20,238 nucleotides of DNA, taken from assembly GCA_051011115.1 (NCBI GenBank), contig JBPCUN010000148.1, positions 1 to 20,238 of the forward strand, read 5' to 3'. This document shows positions 12,975-20,238 of the stretch, in pieces. The position numbers were made by a program, and so were the translations under genes. The notes under the pieces were generated by a model. It saw nothing but the letters and a program-made list of their open reading frames with translations. It did no database searches and had not been told where the DNA came from. Source of the stretch: Profundicola sp051011115 (GTDB lineage: Bacteria; Bacteroidota; Bacteroidia; Flavobacteriales; Weeksellaceae). The first letter of the stretch is position 1. The number at the start of each line of letters is the position of its first letter.

Positions 12975-13901
12975 TTAAGCATCTAAAGCTTTATTCACTT
13001 CACGTACTTTGTCAGCCGCTTCATTGAATTTGGCTTTCTCATCCTCGTTTAATTCGATTTCTACAATCTTCTCTACGCCATTAGCACCGATGATTGCAGG
13101 AACCCCCATACAAATATCACTTTGTCCGTATTCACCCTCTAAGTATAGAGAACAAGGGAACATTTTTTTGCTGTCTTGTGCAATTGCTCTTACCAATTCT
13201 GATACGGCTGCTCCTGGTGCATACCATGCAGAAGTTCCTAATAATTTAGTTAAAGTAGCTCCACCAACACGTGTTTCTTGTTCTACTTCGTCTAATTTAG
13301 CTTGATTTACAAACTTACCTGCAGGAACTCCATTTCTAGTCGCTAAACGAGTCAATGGAACCATTCCAGTATCAGAGTGTGCACCAATCACCAATCCGTC
13401 TACGTCAGAGATAGGGCAATCTAAAGCTTCAGCTAATCTGTATTTGAAACGTGCGCTGTCTAAAGCTCCACCCATACCGATGATTCTATTCTTTGGTAAG
13501 TCAGTTGCTTTGTGTACGAGGTAAGCCATGGTATCCATTGGGTTACTTACTACGATTACAGTTACCTCTGGAGAGTGCTCTACCAATTGATCGATAACAG
13601 ATTTCACAATTTTAGCATTGGTTCCGATAAGCTCTTCACGAGTCATCCCTGGTTTTCTTGGAATACCAGAAGTAATTACAGCCACATCAGAATTTGCTGT
13701 TTTGCTATAATCATTAGTAGAACCAACGATTTTAGTATCAAACCCATTCAAAGAGGCAGTTTGCATTAAATCCATCGCTTTTCCCTCTGCATATCCTTCT
13801 TTGATATCTAAAAGGCAAACTTCTGCAGCAAAATTCTTAAGTGCAATATACTCTGCACAACTAGCGCCAACGGCTCCGGCACCTACAACAGTAACTTTCA
13901 T
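12975..13901 (-). CDS. mdh: Malate dehydrogenase (NAD-dependent, LDH-like type)
   Basis: This 308-residue cytosolic enzyme interconverts malate and oxaloacetate with NAD in the TCA cycle. The N-terminal Rossmann fold shows the dinucleotide loop GAGAVG at 7-12 and D32, which selects NAD over NADP. Malate specificity comes from R82 in GIPRKPGMTR, where lactate dehydrogenases have Gln; R88, N120, D148, R151 and catalytic H175 (IGAHSDTG) complete the active site. Length matches the bacterial LDH-like MDH group of about 310 residues rather than the E. coli type. The ATG at 13901 is directly followed by the first beta strand, so the start is secure. It is monocistronic, with its own terminator at 12915-12950, and is divergent from the MATE gene. 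Confidence 0.96.
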   Translation of the reverse strand: MKVTVVGAGAVGASCAEYIALKNFAAEVCLLDIKEGYAEGKAMDLMQTASLNGFDTKIVGSTNDYSKTANSDVAVITSGIPRKPGMTREELIGTNAKIVKSVIDQLVEHSPEVTVIVVSNPMDTMAYLVHKATDLPKNRIIGMGGALDSARFKYRLAEALDCPISDVDGLVIGAHSDTGMVPLTRLATRNGVPAGKFVNQAKLDEVEQETRVGGATLTKLLGTSAWYAPGAAVSELVRAIAQDSKKMFPCSLYLEGEYGQSDICMGVPAIIGANGVEKIVEIELNEDEKAKFNEAADKVREVNKALDA

Positions 13902-14019
13902 ATAATTTATTTTTAGTTTAAAAATCTAGACCATAAAGATAGGGCTTTTCATAAAGAATTTAAAATCAAAAAAGTAGAAATTTTCGATCATATTAATATT
14001 TTCTGTAGGCATGGTTTCT

Positions 14020-14027
14020 TAGTTTTG
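14020..14027 (+). promoter_or_regulatory. -7 promoter element of the MATE gene
   Basis: TAGTTTTG matches TAnnTTTG and lies only 7 nt before the ATG at 14035, so the transcript would be leaderless or nearly so. No clear -33 TTG is seen. Confidence 0.45.
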
Positions 14028-14034
14028 TGAAATC

Positions 14035-15372
14035 ATGAGTTCAAAGATATCTTATAAAGAAATTAATGTGTTGGCGATTCCAGCTATATTTGCGGGAATT
14101 GTAGAACCTCTTATTTCCTTGACGGATACTGCAGTGGCTGGCAGATTGCCTGTAAACCCAGATGAAGCTTTAGGTGCCATAGGATTGGTAGGTTCATTTT
14201 TATCTGCTATGATTTGGATTTTCTTGCAGACATCAAATGCTATTTCTGCATTGGTTTCTCATGGTGTTGGGCAAAAAAGAATTAATAGGTTAAAACCACT
14301 TGTTTCTCAGCTTTTGTATTTTAATTTATTTATTTCTCTTGTTATATCTACCCTTGCCTACTTTTTTGCAGAAGAAATATTTCATCTGTATGGGGCAGAA
14401 AGTCAATTGCTAGAAGTTTGTGTACGCTATTTTCATATCAGGGTTTGGGGATTTCCTCTTACGCTGCTTACATTCACAATTTTTGGTGTGTTTAGGGGTT
14501 TTCAAAATACATCTTGGTCTATGAAAATTGCCATGGTAGGTGGCGTGCTCAATGTTTTACTAGATTTATTATTAGTTTTTGTATTTGATTTTAATGTAGA
14601 AGGCATCGCTTGGGCTAGTTTATCGGCTCAATTTGTAATGTTTGTTTTAGCACTTCTGTATATGTATGGTAAAACTCCTTTTAGATTAAAATATACCTGG
14701 CCTTTACACCCAGATTTTAGGAAAACACTCACGATGAGTTTTGATTTATTTTTGAGAACGCTTTCATTGAATGCCGCCTTGTTTTTAGCTTTTCGATTTG
14801 CGACAGTTTTGGGTGGTGAAGGAGAAAATCAATTTGTTGGAGCACATGCCTTGTTGATTCAAGTATGGTTGTTTTCTTCCTTTTTATTAGATGGTTATGC
14901 CCATGCGGGTAGTGCTATTTCTGGGAAGCTATTTGGTGCGAAAAATCTTGTGCAATTAAAGAATTTAGTCTTGGACTTAGTAAAGATTATGCTTTTATTG
15001 GGTATTATGTTAGGGGGAATATATCTCGTATTTTATTATCCTATCGGAAGGTTTCTTACTAAATCAGAGACAGTTTTGAGCGTATTTTTTAGTGCTTTTT
15101 GGATTGTAGCATTGATGCAACCCCTTAATGCTGTGGCATTTTTATTTGATGGGGTTTATAAAGGCTTAGGAAAGACAGCGCTATTGAGGAATGTATTTGT
15201 GATTGCGCTTTTAGTGGGTTTTATTCCTGCTATGTTTTTATTCAGATACTTAGGATTTGGAATAGAAGGTATCTGGTATAGTTTTACGATTTGGATGCTT
15301 TTTAGAGCTGGTGGTTTAGCCATTCACTTTTACAAGAATTATTATAAAAGCCCGAAAAGCACAACACAATAG
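14035..15372 (+). CDS. MATE family efflux transporter (DinF-like)
   Basis: This 445-residue inner-membrane protein has about twelve hydrophobic helices in two MatE halves (roughly residues 10-215 and 230-435). The N-terminal helix reads IPAIFAGIVEPLISLTDTAVAG, the typical MATE/DinF opening with the acidic D in SLTDTAVAG; GVFRGFQNTSWSMK and GVYKGLGKTALLRN mark matching positions of the two halves. These proteins export cationic drugs or metabolites using a proton or sodium gradient; the ion and substrate cannot be read here. The next gene, an outer-membrane barrel, begins 18 bp later and is probably co-transcribed, which could mean nothing more than a shared promoter. The -7 element at 14020 is unusually close to the start. 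Confidence 0.92.
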   Translation: MSSKISYKEINVLAIPAIFAGIVEPLISLTDTAVAGRLPVNPDEALGAIGLVGSFLSAMIWIFLQTSNAISALVSHGVGQKRINRLKPLVSQLLYFNLFISLVISTLAYFFAEEIFHLYGAESQLLEVCVRYFHIRVWGFPLTLLTFTIFGVFRGFQNTSWSMKIAMVGGVLNVLLDLLLVFVFDFNVEGIAWASLSAQFVMFVLALLYMYGKTPFRLKYTWPLHPDFRKTLTMSFDLFLRTLSLNAALFLAFRFATVLGGEGENQFVGAHALLIQVWLFSSFLLDGYAHAGSAISGKLFGAKNLVQLKNLVLDLVKIMLLLGIMLGGIYLVFYYPIGRFLTKSETVLSVFFSAFWIVALMQPLNAVAFLFDGVYKGLGKTALLRNVFVIALLVGFIPAMFLFRYLGFGIEGIWYSFTIWMLFRAGGLAIHFYKNYYKSPKSTTQ

Positions 15373-15390
15373 CTATCTTCACGTTATTCA

Positions 15391-18300
15391 ATGAAATTGA
15401 GGGTATTATTTACGATCATAGGTCTTATGTTTTCTTTGTGTATGCATGCACAGATTGATTGGCAGAACCCTAATTTCAGAGAAAAAACTATAGCTGTACA
15501 AGATACTGTTGTTTTAGATTCATTGCAGATACTACCAGAAAAGTTCAAAATTTATGATTTGTCAGGGAAAGAAATTTCTAATCAATTTTACAAGATTGAA
15601 GGAAACCTAATTTACTTAAGTTCTTCGATAAGAGATTCTATCAAAGTGTCTTATTATGTACATCCAGACTTTAAAACTATTGTCACATATCCGCTAGATC
15701 CATCGCTCATTGTGCCCTCAGCTTCAGAAACGAATGCACTTGTTCTGGGGAAAGAGGGGAAAGATGACGCAGATTTATTGGAAGGACTCAATTCAAAAGG
15801 AACTTTAGTAAGAGGGTTGATGTTTGGAAATCAACAAGGGTCTTCGGTTCAATCATCTTTTAACCTTCAATTAAATGGAAACTTGTCTGATAAAGTGGGT
15901 ATTCGAGCTACGATTTCAGACACCAATGCCCCTTTAGAAGTAGATGGATATACCCAAAGTTTAGATCAATTTGAACGTATTTTTATCGAAATGTTTACAG
16001 ATAACAGTAAAGTTGTAGCTGGGCATATTGATTTAGAAAACCAAAATTATTTTGGTCGATTTCAAAGAAAGGTAACTGGTTTACTTGCTTCACACACAAT
16101 CAAAGGAGAAGAGAGTCAAACTACGATTTCTGCCTCGGGGAGTCTAAGTAGAGGAGAATATGCAAGTTATAATTTTACAGGGAATGAAGGGAATCAAGGA
16201 CCTTATCGCCTGATCGGAAATCAAAACGAAGCTTATATTTTAATCATTGCGGGAAGTGAAAGGGTGTATAGAAACGGAATTTTATTGGTCCAAGGAGAGC
16301 AAAAAGATTATATCATCGATTACATCACGGGAGAAATTACTTTTACCAATCAACATTTAGTAACTTCTACTGATCGGTTTTTAGTAGAATATCAATACAC
16401 CAATAGAAATTATAATCGTTTTACATGGTCTGCAGGTGTTTCGCATACAGCTAAACGCTGGCGTATTTCAGGGCATATGTATACGGAATCAGATAATAAG
16501 GATAATCCGATCAACCAAAATCTAAGTGCAGATGATAAAGCATTACTGGCTAATGCAGGGTCAAGTACTTCAAATTTATATGCCGATAGTGGGGTGATCA
16601 CAACTTATCAAGAAGACAAAGTTTTATATAAAAAAGTGAATTTAAATGGGGTTTGGATTTATGAATATTCTACCGATTCACAAGAAGATTTATATCAAGT
16701 GAATTTTACCTATCTGGGAGAAAATCAAGGGGATTATATTTTATCTAATCAAGGAGTGAATGGTCGTTTGTTTCAATATGTAGCTCCTATACAAGGGGTC
16801 TCACAAGGGAATTACGCACCAGTGAGGCCTCTTGTGGCGCCTACACGTAAACAGATAATGAGTGTTTCTTCCGCATATGATTTGAAGAATAATGGTGCAA
16901 TTCTGATTGATTTAGGATTGTCTAATAATGATTACAATTTATTTTCAGATATAGATGACGATAATAATCTAGGTGTAGGAGCGCGAGTTTCAACTCATCA
17001 AAATTTTAAATGGGGCAAGGCTTTAATCACGCCTGAATTTAGTTATGAATTTGTGCAAGACCAATTTAAACCAATAGAACGGTTGCGAACCCCTGAATTT
17101 GCAAGAGATTTTAATCTGAAACAGTCTGCAGAGCCTACAGACCAGCATTTTTTAAGAAGTGATGTGGCTGTGTCTTTTAATGATTCTATGCGATTGAATT
17201 ATGGGTTTGATTATTTAAACCAAAGAAATCTTTATCAAGGTAATCGGCATAGATTGGGTGGTGAGTTGAATGTTAAAGGATACAAAGTTCATGGAAAGGC
17301 AAGTTATTTAAATACCAAACAAAAAACATCCTCAAGTGATTTTGCACAATACGAATTGATTGGAGCAAAAAAAATCAAAAAAGTTGATTTAGAGGTGGGT
17401 TGGTTGGGAGAATACAATAACCATCACGCTCATACCTTGGACTCACTTGGTTTTCAATGGAATTCCTTATACGCCAAAGCAACTTTAGGAGATAGTTTGC
17501 AGCGTTATTTACAGTTAAAAGCTTATCGCAGGATAGATGATTCTACGGTGCTTGGCCATTATAATCAAAACATACGTTCGTGGGGAACGCAATTTAAATC
17601 TAGGTTGATACAAAATACAAAACATAGTTTAGAGGCTTTAATTGATTATCGCCATGTGGATTATCGCTTAGAAAACGAAAGTCCGTCCTTTATCAATGCT
17701 TCTATTTTATACAGAAGAAACTTCCTAAATCAAGGGTTGATTTTCAATATGAATTATGGGTTAGAGGGAAAGACGGAACAACAAAGAGCTTTTGTATATG
17801 CTAAAGTTACTGACGGGTTGGGAATTTACAAATGGGTGGATTTTAATGGTGATGGTATTCAACAAATAGATGAATTTGAAGTGGCAGAGTTTTCTGATGA
17901 GGCGAATTATATAAGAGTTTACACGAATGTGGTTCAATCTATTAGAACCAATCAAAATAGGCTAGAATTAAATTTAAACCTATACCCTTCTAAGTTTTTA
18001 GAGGCTTCTTTTTGGGAGCGTTTGCAGTCACGCGTTATTTATAACAAAAGAGGAAATTATTTAAAAGAAAATAGAATTGCAGTGTGGAATCCGTTTAAAG
18101 CATATGAGGATTTACGTGGAGAGCATCGCTACTGGTTTATACAAAATGATTGGAATAGAGGAAAAAATTATCAATGGCATTTTAATCATCAATACAAAAA
18201 TCAAAAGAATGTCCATTTAATCTTTACCGGATTAGAAGAAATCAACGATGTAGAGAACTTATTTGACTTGCAATATGATATAGGGGATATTTGGGCGTTT

Positions 18301-18765
18301 TCAATAAAGCAAACTACACAACATGTGATCAGTAATTCTACGGCATTTGTGAGCCGAAATTATGAAATAAAAGGGCAAGAGTGGTCGCCCAATATCACAG
18401 CACGTTGGGGTAGGCAAACGCATGCATCCTTGGCTTATGTATACAGAGATTTTAATAATATTTCTGGCATAGAAACATTAAAGGCAAGTGAACTTAACTT
18501 TATCTTGAATTGGCAGCATTTAAAACAAACACAAGTTTTAGCAAATCTGAATTGGATAAGCAATGATTTCACAGGAAATCAAGATAATCTAGTAGCCAAT
18601 CGCTTGATGAAAGGATTAAAAAAAGGTCAAAATTGGGTATGGAATTTAAATGTGAGTAGGAATATCAATAGTTTTATTACCCTAGATATTCAATATAACG
18701 GTAGAAAAAATGAAAATCTAAAGGCAATTCACACAGGAAATATCTTTGTGAGGATTAATTTTTAA
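15391..18765 (+). CDS. Large outer-membrane beta-barrel protein with EF-hand-like loop
   Basis: This 1124-residue exported protein has a signal peptide at 1-20 (ending CMHA, then QIDW). An N-terminal periplasmic part (about 21-130) is followed by a very long series of alternating-residue beta strands from about 135 to the end. It ends in VRINF, a C-terminal Phe as expected for proteins inserted by BamA. A conserved block RVYRNGILLVQGEQKDYIID with ITGEITFTN (about 290-320) is familiar from uncharacterised Bacteroidota surface proteins. A perfect EF-hand-type calcium loop DFNGDGIQQIDE sits at 817-828. Unlike a TonB receptor it has no TonB box or plug motif. Function is unknown; transport or surface assembly are guesses. 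It lies 18 bp after the MATE gene. Confidence 0.75.
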   Translation: MKLRVLFTIIGLMFSLCMHAQIDWQNPNFREKTIAVQDTVVLDSLQILPEKFKIYDLSGKEISNQFYKIEGNLIYLSSSIRDSIKVSYYVHPDFKTIVTYPLDPSLIVPSASETNALVLGKEGKDDADLLEGLNSKGTLVRGLMFGNQQGSSVQSSFNLQLNGNLSDKVGIRATISDTNAPLEVDGYTQSLDQFERIFIEMFTDNSKVVAGHIDLENQNYFGRFQRKVTGLLASHTIKGEESQTTISASGSLSRGEYASYNFTGNEGNQGPYRLIGNQNEAYILIIAGSERVYRNGILLVQGEQKDYIIDYITGEITFTNQHLVTSTDRFLVEYQYTNRNYNRFTWSAGVSHTAKRWRISGHMYTESDNKDNPINQNLSADDKALLANAGSSTSNLYADSGVITTYQEDKVLYKKVNLNGVWIYEYSTDSQEDLYQVNFTYLGENQGDYILSNQGVNGRLFQYVAPIQGVSQGNYAPVRPLVAPTRKQIMSVSSAYDLKNNGAILIDLGLSNNDYNLFSDIDDDNNLGVGARVSTHQNFKWGKALITPEFSYEFVQDQFKPIERLRTPEFARDFNLKQSAEPTDQHFLRSDVAVSFNDSMRLNYGFDYLNQRNLYQGNRHRLGGELNVKGYKVHGKASYLNTKQKTSSSDFAQYELIGAKKIKKVDLEVGWLGEYNNHHAHTLDSLGFQWNSLYAKATLGDSLQRYLQLKAYRRIDDSTVLGHYNQNIRSWGTQFKSRLIQNTKHSLEALIDYRHVDYRLENESPSFINASILYRRNFLNQGLIFNMNYGLEGKTEQQRAFVYAKVTDGLGIYKWVDFNGDGIQQIDEFEVAEFSDEANYIRVYTNVVQSIRTNQNRLELNLNLYPSKFLEASFWERLQSRVIYNKRGNYLKENRIAVWNPFKAYEDLRGEHRYWFIQNDWNRGKNYQWHFNHQYKNQKNVHLIFTGLEEINDVENLFDLQYDIGDIWAFSIKQTTQHVISNSTAFVSRNYEIKGQEWSPNITARWGRQTHASLAYVYRDFNNISGIETLKASELNFILNWQHLKQTQVLANLNWISNDFTGNQDNLVANRLMKGLKKGQNWVWNLNVSRNINSFITLDIQYNGRKNENLKAIHTGNIFVRINF

Positions 18766-18777
18766 GCCAAAAACGGC

Positions 18778-18804
18778 ATAATAACGATAAATATATGTTA
18801 TTAT
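18778..18804. repeat. AT-rich inverted repeat after the large barrel gene
   Basis: ATAATAAC (18778-18785) and GTTATTAT (18797-18804) form an 8-bp dyad with an 11-nt loop, starting 13 bp after the stop codon. The stem has only one G:C pair and no T tract directly behind it, so it would be at best a weak terminator or an operator for the next gene. Confidence 0.35.
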
Positions 18805-18838
18805 AATAATTTGGTTTTTATGATTGAATTCAAATTAG

Positions 18839-18846
18839 CATATTTG
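18839..18846 (+). promoter_or_regulatory. Possible -7 element of the FadL-like gene
   Basis: CATATTTG followed by C differs at one position from TAnnTTTG and lies 29 nt before the ATG at 18876. TTTG at 18810-18813 is a possible -33 box at a rather long 25-nt spacing. Confidence 0.35.
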
Positions 18847-18875
18847 CAGATATTAAATTTATAGCAAAATAAAGA

Positions 18876-20141
18876 ATGAACAGGATTGTAGGTAGTTTGG
18901 TGTTGTTAATGGCAAGTGTTCAGTTATTCGGGCAAAGTGTTGACGTTTCCCCATATACATTTTATGGGTATGGAGATAAAAGATTGAATAACGGGGCAGC
19001 TTCCTCGGGTATGGGTGGTTTCAGTACAGCATATTTGAGCCCTTACGGGACTGAAAGTAATTTTATGAACCCAGCAGCCAATCAGAATCTGAGGATGACC
19101 AACTTTGTCCTAGAAGGTACAAGCAAATTCATGAAATTGGATGATGGGGTACAGGATGAAACACAAAGTGTTACATATTTGTCTCGAGCTTCTTTAGGTT
19201 TTCCAATATCTTCTAAAGCAACGGCTGGGATTGGATTTCAACCTTTCTCTACGGTAGGTTATTCCCTGAATGCTATCGATGAAACATCTGATCCTAAAAC
19301 AGCTACAAGATTTGAGGGAGAAGGTGGTTTAAACACTTTACATTTAATGGGGTCTTATAACATAACTCCAGAATTTTCTGTAGGGGTTAGAGCAGATTAT
19401 TTATTTGGAGAGTTAAATAGAAAAGAGACTTTAACGGTAGATGGGGCACAATTAAACACAGACTATAGCAATGATAATGAAATTGATGGGTTTAATTTCA
19501 CAGGGGGGTTATCTTACCTAAAGAAATTAAAAGATGATAAATTCATTATGGTGGGTGCTACGTATGGAATCGGCTCTGACTTAAATGCAAATCAAGAGTA
19601 TAGTGTAAGGACTTATCAATTAAATCCTGCCAATTTTATGGAGTTTAATGTAGATACCGTAACTTATTCTAAGAGTAAACAAGATGTAAAATTACCAAGT
19701 ACGGGTTCTTTTGGGATTTCTTACGGGGAAAACATGAAATGGGGGTTAGGTGCTCAAGTAGATTGGGAAAAAACTTCTGCTTTTGATTTAGTTAATAGCA
19801 ATCAAACTTTAAATGATCGTTTTAAGACTGTTGTAGGGGGATACTATATACCACAATTTAATAGTTTTAGAAGTTATTTCGCAAGAGCAACTTATAGAGC
19901 TGGAGTCTTCTATGAAAAGACTCCAATCACTATTGATAACCAAGATATAGCGGATTATGGCATAACTTTTGGAATTGGCTTACCCGTGGGGAAAGTTACT
20001 GACCCGTCTGAGTTGAACATTGGTATCGCTTTAGGGCAAAGAGGAACTACAGATAATAATCTGGTAAAGGAATCTTATGCTAACTTAAAAGTAAGCTTTA
20101 CATTAAATGATGCTTGGTTCAAGAGAAGAAAGTACGATTAA
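18876..20141 (+). CDS. Outer-membrane protein, FadL/OMPP1-like
   Basis: This 421-residue exported protein has a signal peptide at 1-19 (ending QLFG, then QSVDV). The mature protein begins SPYTFYGYGDKRLNNGAASSGMGG, a pattern seen in flavobacterial FadL/TodX-like barrels, including the MNPAANQNLRMTNFVLEG segment that follows. Alternating hydrophobic beta strands run through to KVSFTLNDAWF, with a short basic tail KRRKYD. FadL-type channels take up hydrophobic molecules across the outer membrane, but many Bacteroidota members are uncharacterised and the substrate here is unknown. The gene is separated from the large barrel by 110 bp with a possible own promoter, and is followed 20 bp later by another exported protein, with which it probably forms an operon. 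Confidence 0.75.
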   Translation: MNRIVGSLVLLMASVQLFGQSVDVSPYTFYGYGDKRLNNGAASSGMGGFSTAYLSPYGTESNFMNPAANQNLRMTNFVLEGTSKFMKLDDGVQDETQSVTYLSRASLGFPISSKATAGIGFQPFSTVGYSLNAIDETSDPKTATRFEGEGGLNTLHLMGSYNITPEFSVGVRADYLFGELNRKETLTVDGAQLNTDYSNDNEIDGFNFTGGLSYLKKLKDDKFIMVGATYGIGSDLNANQEYSVRTYQLNPANFMEFNVDTVTYSKSKQDVKLPSTGSFGISYGENMKWGLGAQVDWEKTSAFDLVNSNQTLNDRFKTVVGGYYIPQFNSFRSYFARATYRAGVFYEKTPITIDNQDIADYGITFGIGLPVGKVTDPSELNIGIALGQRGTTDNNLVKESYANLKVSFTLNDAWFKRRKYD

Positions 20142-20161
20142 CATAACATAAACTATTTAAA

Positions 20162-20238
20162 ATGAAAAAATTGTTAACACTAGCGCTGTCTGCGTCAGCA
20201 ATATTTGGGGCAGGTCAGTTAAATGCACAGGCTAACTG
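20162..20238 (+). CDS. Start of an exported protein, cut by the window end
   Basis: Only 25 codons are visible. They read MKKLLTLALSASAIFGAGQL then NAQAN, a textbook signal peptide with cleavage expected after NAQ or nearby. The ATG at 20162 lies 20 bp after the preceding stop and is preceded by an A/T-rich stretch usual for this phylum, so the gene is probably co-transcribed with the FadL-like gene. The product cannot be identified from this fragment. Confidence 0.7.
   Translation, partial: MKKLLTLALSASAIFGAGQLNAQAN

Noticed and set aside
13902..13980. TATCTTTA on the minus strand as -7 element of mdh.
   Set aside because: The last base deviates from TAnnTTTG and the TTG spacing is about 25 nt, too weak to call.
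15391..18765. TonB-dependent receptor or SprA as identity of the large barrel.
   Set aside because: No TonB box or plug domain, and it is far shorter than SprA, although some short segments resemble Bacteroidota surface proteins in general.
1..20238. CRISPR arrays, tRNA, rRNA, insertion sequences, direct-repeat arrays.
   Set aside because: No regularly spaced repeats, cloverleaf-like segments, transposase or terminal inverted repeats were seen on reading either strand.

Overview
The window looks like chromosomal DNA of a low-GC Bacteroidota, most likely a flavobacterium (order Flavobacteriales; a Weeksellaceae-type genus is a guess). Three things suggest this. The promoters read TAnnTTTG at the -7 position instead of the sigma-70 TATAAT, and there are almost no Shine-Dalgarno sequences. 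Several proteins are typical of the phylum: a DUF4476 secreted protein, a GreA-like protein of about 150 residues, a membrane-tethered TPR/HTH regulator, a giant outer-membrane barrel with an EF-hand loop, and a FadL-like porin. Genes are densely packed on both strands, with no rRNA, tRNA, CRISPR or insertion sequence visible.

Layout. 1-822: AT-rich leader and a Suppressor-of-fused (SUFU) domain protein, probably an immunity-type gene. 877-2206: a nitric-oxide/iron-sulfur repair operon, made of an Rrf2/NsrR-like regulator and the di-iron repair protein Ric, with a perfect 10-bp-arm palindrome in the promoter and an intrinsic terminator at the end. 2256-5319: two separately promoted inner-membrane proteins, an EamA/DMT transporter and a FUSC-family protein. 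7618-5327 (minus): a two-gene operon of a membrane-anchored TPR/LuxR-type regulator followed by a GreA-like protein. 7907-9664: an ABC exporter half-transporter with a degenerate catalytic site. 11180-9723 (minus): a conserved cytosolic protein of unknown function, ending at a palindromic terminator. 11224-12006: a PhnP-like metallo-hydrolase divergent from it. 12841-12011 (minus): a secreted DUF4476 protein. 13901-12975 (minus): malate dehydrogenase with its own terminator. 14035-20238: a rightward block of MATE exporter, 1124-residue outer-membrane barrel, FadL-like outer-membrane protein and the start of another exported protein.

The parts that work together most clearly are the Rrf2-Ric pair (NO sensing and Fe-S cluster repair) and the envelope block at the right end. 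Most of the rest is core flavobacterial gene content. I see no complete undescribed defence or mobile system. The best leads are the palindromic NO-response promoter, the tethered regulator paired with a GreA-like factor, the ABC subunit without a visible partner, the uncharacterised 485-residue protein, and the EF-hand-bearing outer-membrane barrel.
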